This document shows, piece by piece, positions 62,244 to 64,000 of a stretch of DNA of 64,000 bases. Position 1 is the stretch's first letter. The number at the start of each line of letters is the position of its first letter. Source of the DNA: Primula veris (lineage: Eukaryota > Streptophyta > Magnoliopsida > Ericales > Primulaceae); contig OY821749.1 of NCBI GenBank assembly GCA_963682055.1, forward strand, positions 7,490,336-7,554,335. Reading direction: 5' to 3'. A program made the position numbers and the translations under genes. Under the pieces are notes generated by a model that did not search any database, was not told where the DNA came from, and worked only from the letters and a program-made list of their open reading frames with translations.

Positions 62244-63105
62244 TAAGCACCTCGGAAGCTTTAAGTATGACCATTTGGAGACCATAAACGAGAACCCCAG
62301 CACATCTACCCTGGGGATCAGCCTTGACCAATGGACCCCTAGCAAAAGATTCCCTTCCTCTTTTCAGATAAAGCCAATCTGGACCCTCAAAACAGTGCAT
62401 TGAGCTGAAACGGAAAAAATGATTCAAAATATGCTATCTATTAGCAGTCAGAATATTCATATCAAAAAATTGGAGAACAATAGCTATGTAAGAAATTTGT
62501 GATTGTCATTGAGATGCTGATCACAAGGAGCGGAGATGGAAAAATAAAAAAAGAGACGGAGAGAAAGAGAAACAAGGGTATCAACAATCAAAAAGGGAGA
62601 ATAGTGAGACCAATAAATTCTTAGTCAATAAATCTAGGGAATTCTAAGGCTACCATATGTTATTCTTCTCCGAGCAAATTTTTTATTTTCAAAAAACATT
62701 TATCTCACAAATTTTAAATAAAGGTACCCATCACAACAGATTATATATCGAACGTGTACGAAATCTTTTGTATGAAGTCAACAATGATTTCGATGAGCAA
62801 CTTGATTTTATAATTTAAACAGTGACCCCCTAAGAGAAATACATAGAGTTTACGGTCATTGGCATTATAGTAGTTGCAATTCATTGACCATGACTATGTA
62901 TGTGACTGATTGAATTAAAATACCATTTTATGATGACCTCAAAAACTTAATACCTCACCTTGTACGAAGACCATGAATTGAGTCATCAAATTCAAGGACG
63001 GACATTTTTGCATCTTGAAATGTTAAAATAATTGAATCTCTTTTTCTACCTCCATCAACGCCACTTAAGGATAGTACTGCTATTGATTCCACGTTACCAT
63101 GCAAT
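45944..63105 (-). CDS. CPSF160: CPSF160, large subunit of the cleavage and polyadenylation specificity factor (N-terminus outside window)
   Basis: Twenty-five exons, all GT-AG and in phase: 63105-62959, 62404-62251, 61342-61207, 61075-60930, 60218-60123, 60030-59978, 59291-59160, 58474-58423, 58310-58191, 57871-57737, 57596-57468, 57386-57309, 56016-55876, 54848-54754, 54077-53881, 52945-52224, 51719-51639, 51509-51444, 51342-51265, 51029-50808, 50703-50572, 49544-49368, 48105-47920, 47276-46903, 46058-45944. They give ~1,320 residues; about 110-130 N-terminal residues lie beyond the right edge. CPSF160 is the nuclear beta-propeller scaffold of CPSF, which reads the poly(A) signal and directs cleavage and polyadenylation. 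Family landmarks: [107 protein letters not shown], and the CPSF_A domain block [16 protein letters not shown] ... [20 protein letters not shown] near the end. The last residues are [12 protein letters not shown]. No frame damage is seen. The introns carry several MITEs. Confidence 0.95.
46674..46873. mobile_element. MITE (200 bp) in the last CPSF160 intron
   Basis: The left end GGCGTGTTTGGTAACAGC and the inverted right end GGCTTTGTTTCGTTG are similar, and TCAA flanks both sides (46670-46673 and 46874-46877). GTGTTTGGTAACAGCTTTTT ends are common in plant hAT or Harbinger-like MITEs; the superfamily is not settled. The right end is 30 bp from the splice donor of the penultimate exon (46903). 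Confidence 0.65.
49848..49996. mobile_element. Fold-back MITE, ~149 bp, in a CPSF160 intron
   Basis: The arms AACCCGGCGCACTATAATTA-AGGGTGTGCCA and its inverse (right arm 49965-49996) match over ~32 bp with few mismatches, around an AT-rich loop. I found no certain target duplication, so the class is open. Confidence 0.65.
51541..51592. repeat. Purine microsatellite (GGAA/GA/GGGA)
   Basis: GGAAGGAAGAAAGG followed by (GA)n and GGGAGGG, ending in seven G. It lies in the intron between the CPSF160 exons 51719-51639 and 51509-51444. Confidence 0.9.
60585..60807. mobile_element. hAT MITE (223 bp) in a CPSF160 intron
   Basis: The left end CAGTATTCTAAAATGC and inverted right end CAATGTTCTAAAAGGC form a ~16-bp TIR. 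The 8-bp flanks ATCCTTTA (60577-60584) and ATCCTATA (60808-60815) match at seven of eight positions. The GC-richer interior (GCCTAGGCACCTAGG and GATTAAGCGGGATTAAGC motifs) differs strongly from the surrounding intron. Confidence 0.8.
62208..62242. repeat. 35-base G homopolymer next to a CPSF160 splice donor
   Basis: Thirty-five consecutive G on the plus strand, so poly(C) in the transcript, starting 8-9 nt downstream of the donor GT at 62250-62249. It is followed by an A-rich run, forming a C-then-T pyrimidine tract in the RNA. Confidence 0.9.
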
Positions 63106-64000
63106 CTACAAGAGCAGTTATTACAAGTTAGTAAGGGACGAAACAAAAGAAAATGGAAAAAAATTTGAGGAAGAAGAACCAAATATATTGAAATTAAAAT
63201 GGTGGGTAATGTAAAAAAAAAATAGCTAATGTAATTGCTTGAACATATGAACCTGTGGAGTAAAAAAGGAAAAAAAGGGAAAATGATCATTTCCTTCAGT
63301 CAAGTCTCTTAAAATTCAGAAAAGAAAGGTACAGAAGGGCAGTGAAAAAATTAATTTTCTTATTTAATCTCTTTTCTTCTAGTCAAATTATCCTCTTGCT
63401 TAATTTCATTCTTCTATGTTTATCGTCAGATGTCCCTCTGTGAAACTCTAAACTCCTGACTAGATATCTTAGCATTACTGGAGTAAAAGAGCCTCGAAAT
63501 CTTACACACCCACGGGATCTTATGTTATATATACTGTATCTCTATGGTTGAGTTAAGAAACGAAAATATCATGTAGGTTCAGCTATATTGGAGGTTCTAG
63601 GGGTTGTAGCCCACATTATTTAGTGTGTTTGGAACCCGGAAAACTCATGGAAAAATGAAAATGATTTCCGGAGAAAACAAAATGTGTTTGGCTCTATAAG
63701 AAAACTAGTGGAAAAGAAAACAAAAGAAAGTGTCAGAAAAGTTTGTGTGTAAAGTGAGAGAAATCACTTTCCTTCCAAAAGTGGGAGGAAAAGGAAAACA
63801 CATGAGAAAATTTGGACTAACTCTCTCCCTCCCTCTCCTTCTTTCGTGTTGATTTTCATTTTCTCTTGTTTTCCCAACCTTCCCAACACATGGGCAGAGA
63901 ATGATTTCATGTTACTCTTCCTTTCACTTCCTTTCTTTTCTTTTCTGGTAACATTTTCCGAGTTCCCCACACACCCTTAGTTAAAATCTTCATATTATAC
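63106..64000. other. 5' intron sequence of CPSF160
   Basis: The acceptor AG for the first visible CPSF160 exon is at 63107-63106. From there to the right edge I see intron sequence with the Harbinger-like MITE and no exon. The codons upstream of LHGNVES must lie outside the window. Confidence 0.6.
63623..63976. mobile_element. PIF/Harbinger-like MITE, 354 bp, in a CPSF160 intron
   Basis: The left end GTGTGTTTGGAACCCGGAAAA and inverted right end GGGTGTGTGGGGAACTCGGAAAA are clear inverted repeats. TTA flanks both sides (63620-63622 and 63977-63979), the TWA target of Harbinger elements. Purine-rich left and pyrimidine-rich right interior arms are partly self-complementary. Confidence 0.75.

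Noticed and set aside
62097..62427. Proline- or glycine-run open frames on both strands
   Set aside because: The runs come from the 35-base G homopolymer and intron sequence next to a real CPSF160 exon.

Overview
The window looks like AT-rich euchromatin of a flowering plant, almost certainly a eudicot. All genes are plant families with GT-AG introns, and the space between exons is filled with plant transposons: Sirevirus-type Copia, Ty3/Gypsy-like LTR, hAT, CACTA, PIF/Harbinger-like, Stowaway and Mutator-like elements. I could not fix the family or species.

Layout, left to right. (1) 46-381 (+) is the 3' end of a METTL23-like methyltransferase gene, followed by a hAT MITE and a fold-back repeat. 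(2) 2951-4363 (-) is an intronless GT47/exostosin glycosyltransferase of the xyloglucan galactosyltransferase type. (3) 4.4-8.9 kb has no gene, but holds a hAT MITE with perfect target duplication, a 153-bp tandem duplication and a 1.16-kb element with ~120-bp inverted repeats. (4) 8854-26912 (-) is a TPX2 gene, the spindle assembly factor that binds Aurora kinase. Ten exons in continuous frame cover only the N-terminal half; the C-terminal half is absent. Intron 4 holds an 11,005-bp degenerate Sirevirus (10417-21421), itself carrying a nested solo LTR. Intron 1 holds an 1,825-bp solo LTR and a glycolate-oxidase pseudogene interrupted by a CACTA MITE. (5) 26.9-30.7 kb is AT-rich intergenic DNA with a Stowaway MITE. 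(6) 30656-38352 (+) is an ACS12/ACS10-like aminotransferase gene in four exons. Its first intron carries a series of decayed copies of exon 1. (7) 39202-40311 (-) is a DUF688-family protein. (8) 40.3-45.9 kb has no gene but several tandem repeats, including a 24-bp minisatellite. (9) 45944-63105 (-) is most of the gene for CPSF160, the large subunit of the mRNA cleavage/polyadenylation factor: 25 exons and about 1,320 residues, with the N-terminus beyond the right edge. Its introns hold at least four MITEs and a 35-G homopolymer.

The genes are ordinary, separately transcribed plant genes and do not form a pathway. ACS12-like, DUF688 and CPSF160 resemble a gene order I recall from Arabidopsis chromosome 5, so the right half may be an old conserved block. 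The left half, around TPX2, is much more rearranged. I see no RNA genes, CRISPR arrays or gene clusters. The most unusual items are the N-terminal-only TPX2, the serial exon-1 copies in the ACS12-like gene, and the recurrent palindromes in the two Copia LTR families.
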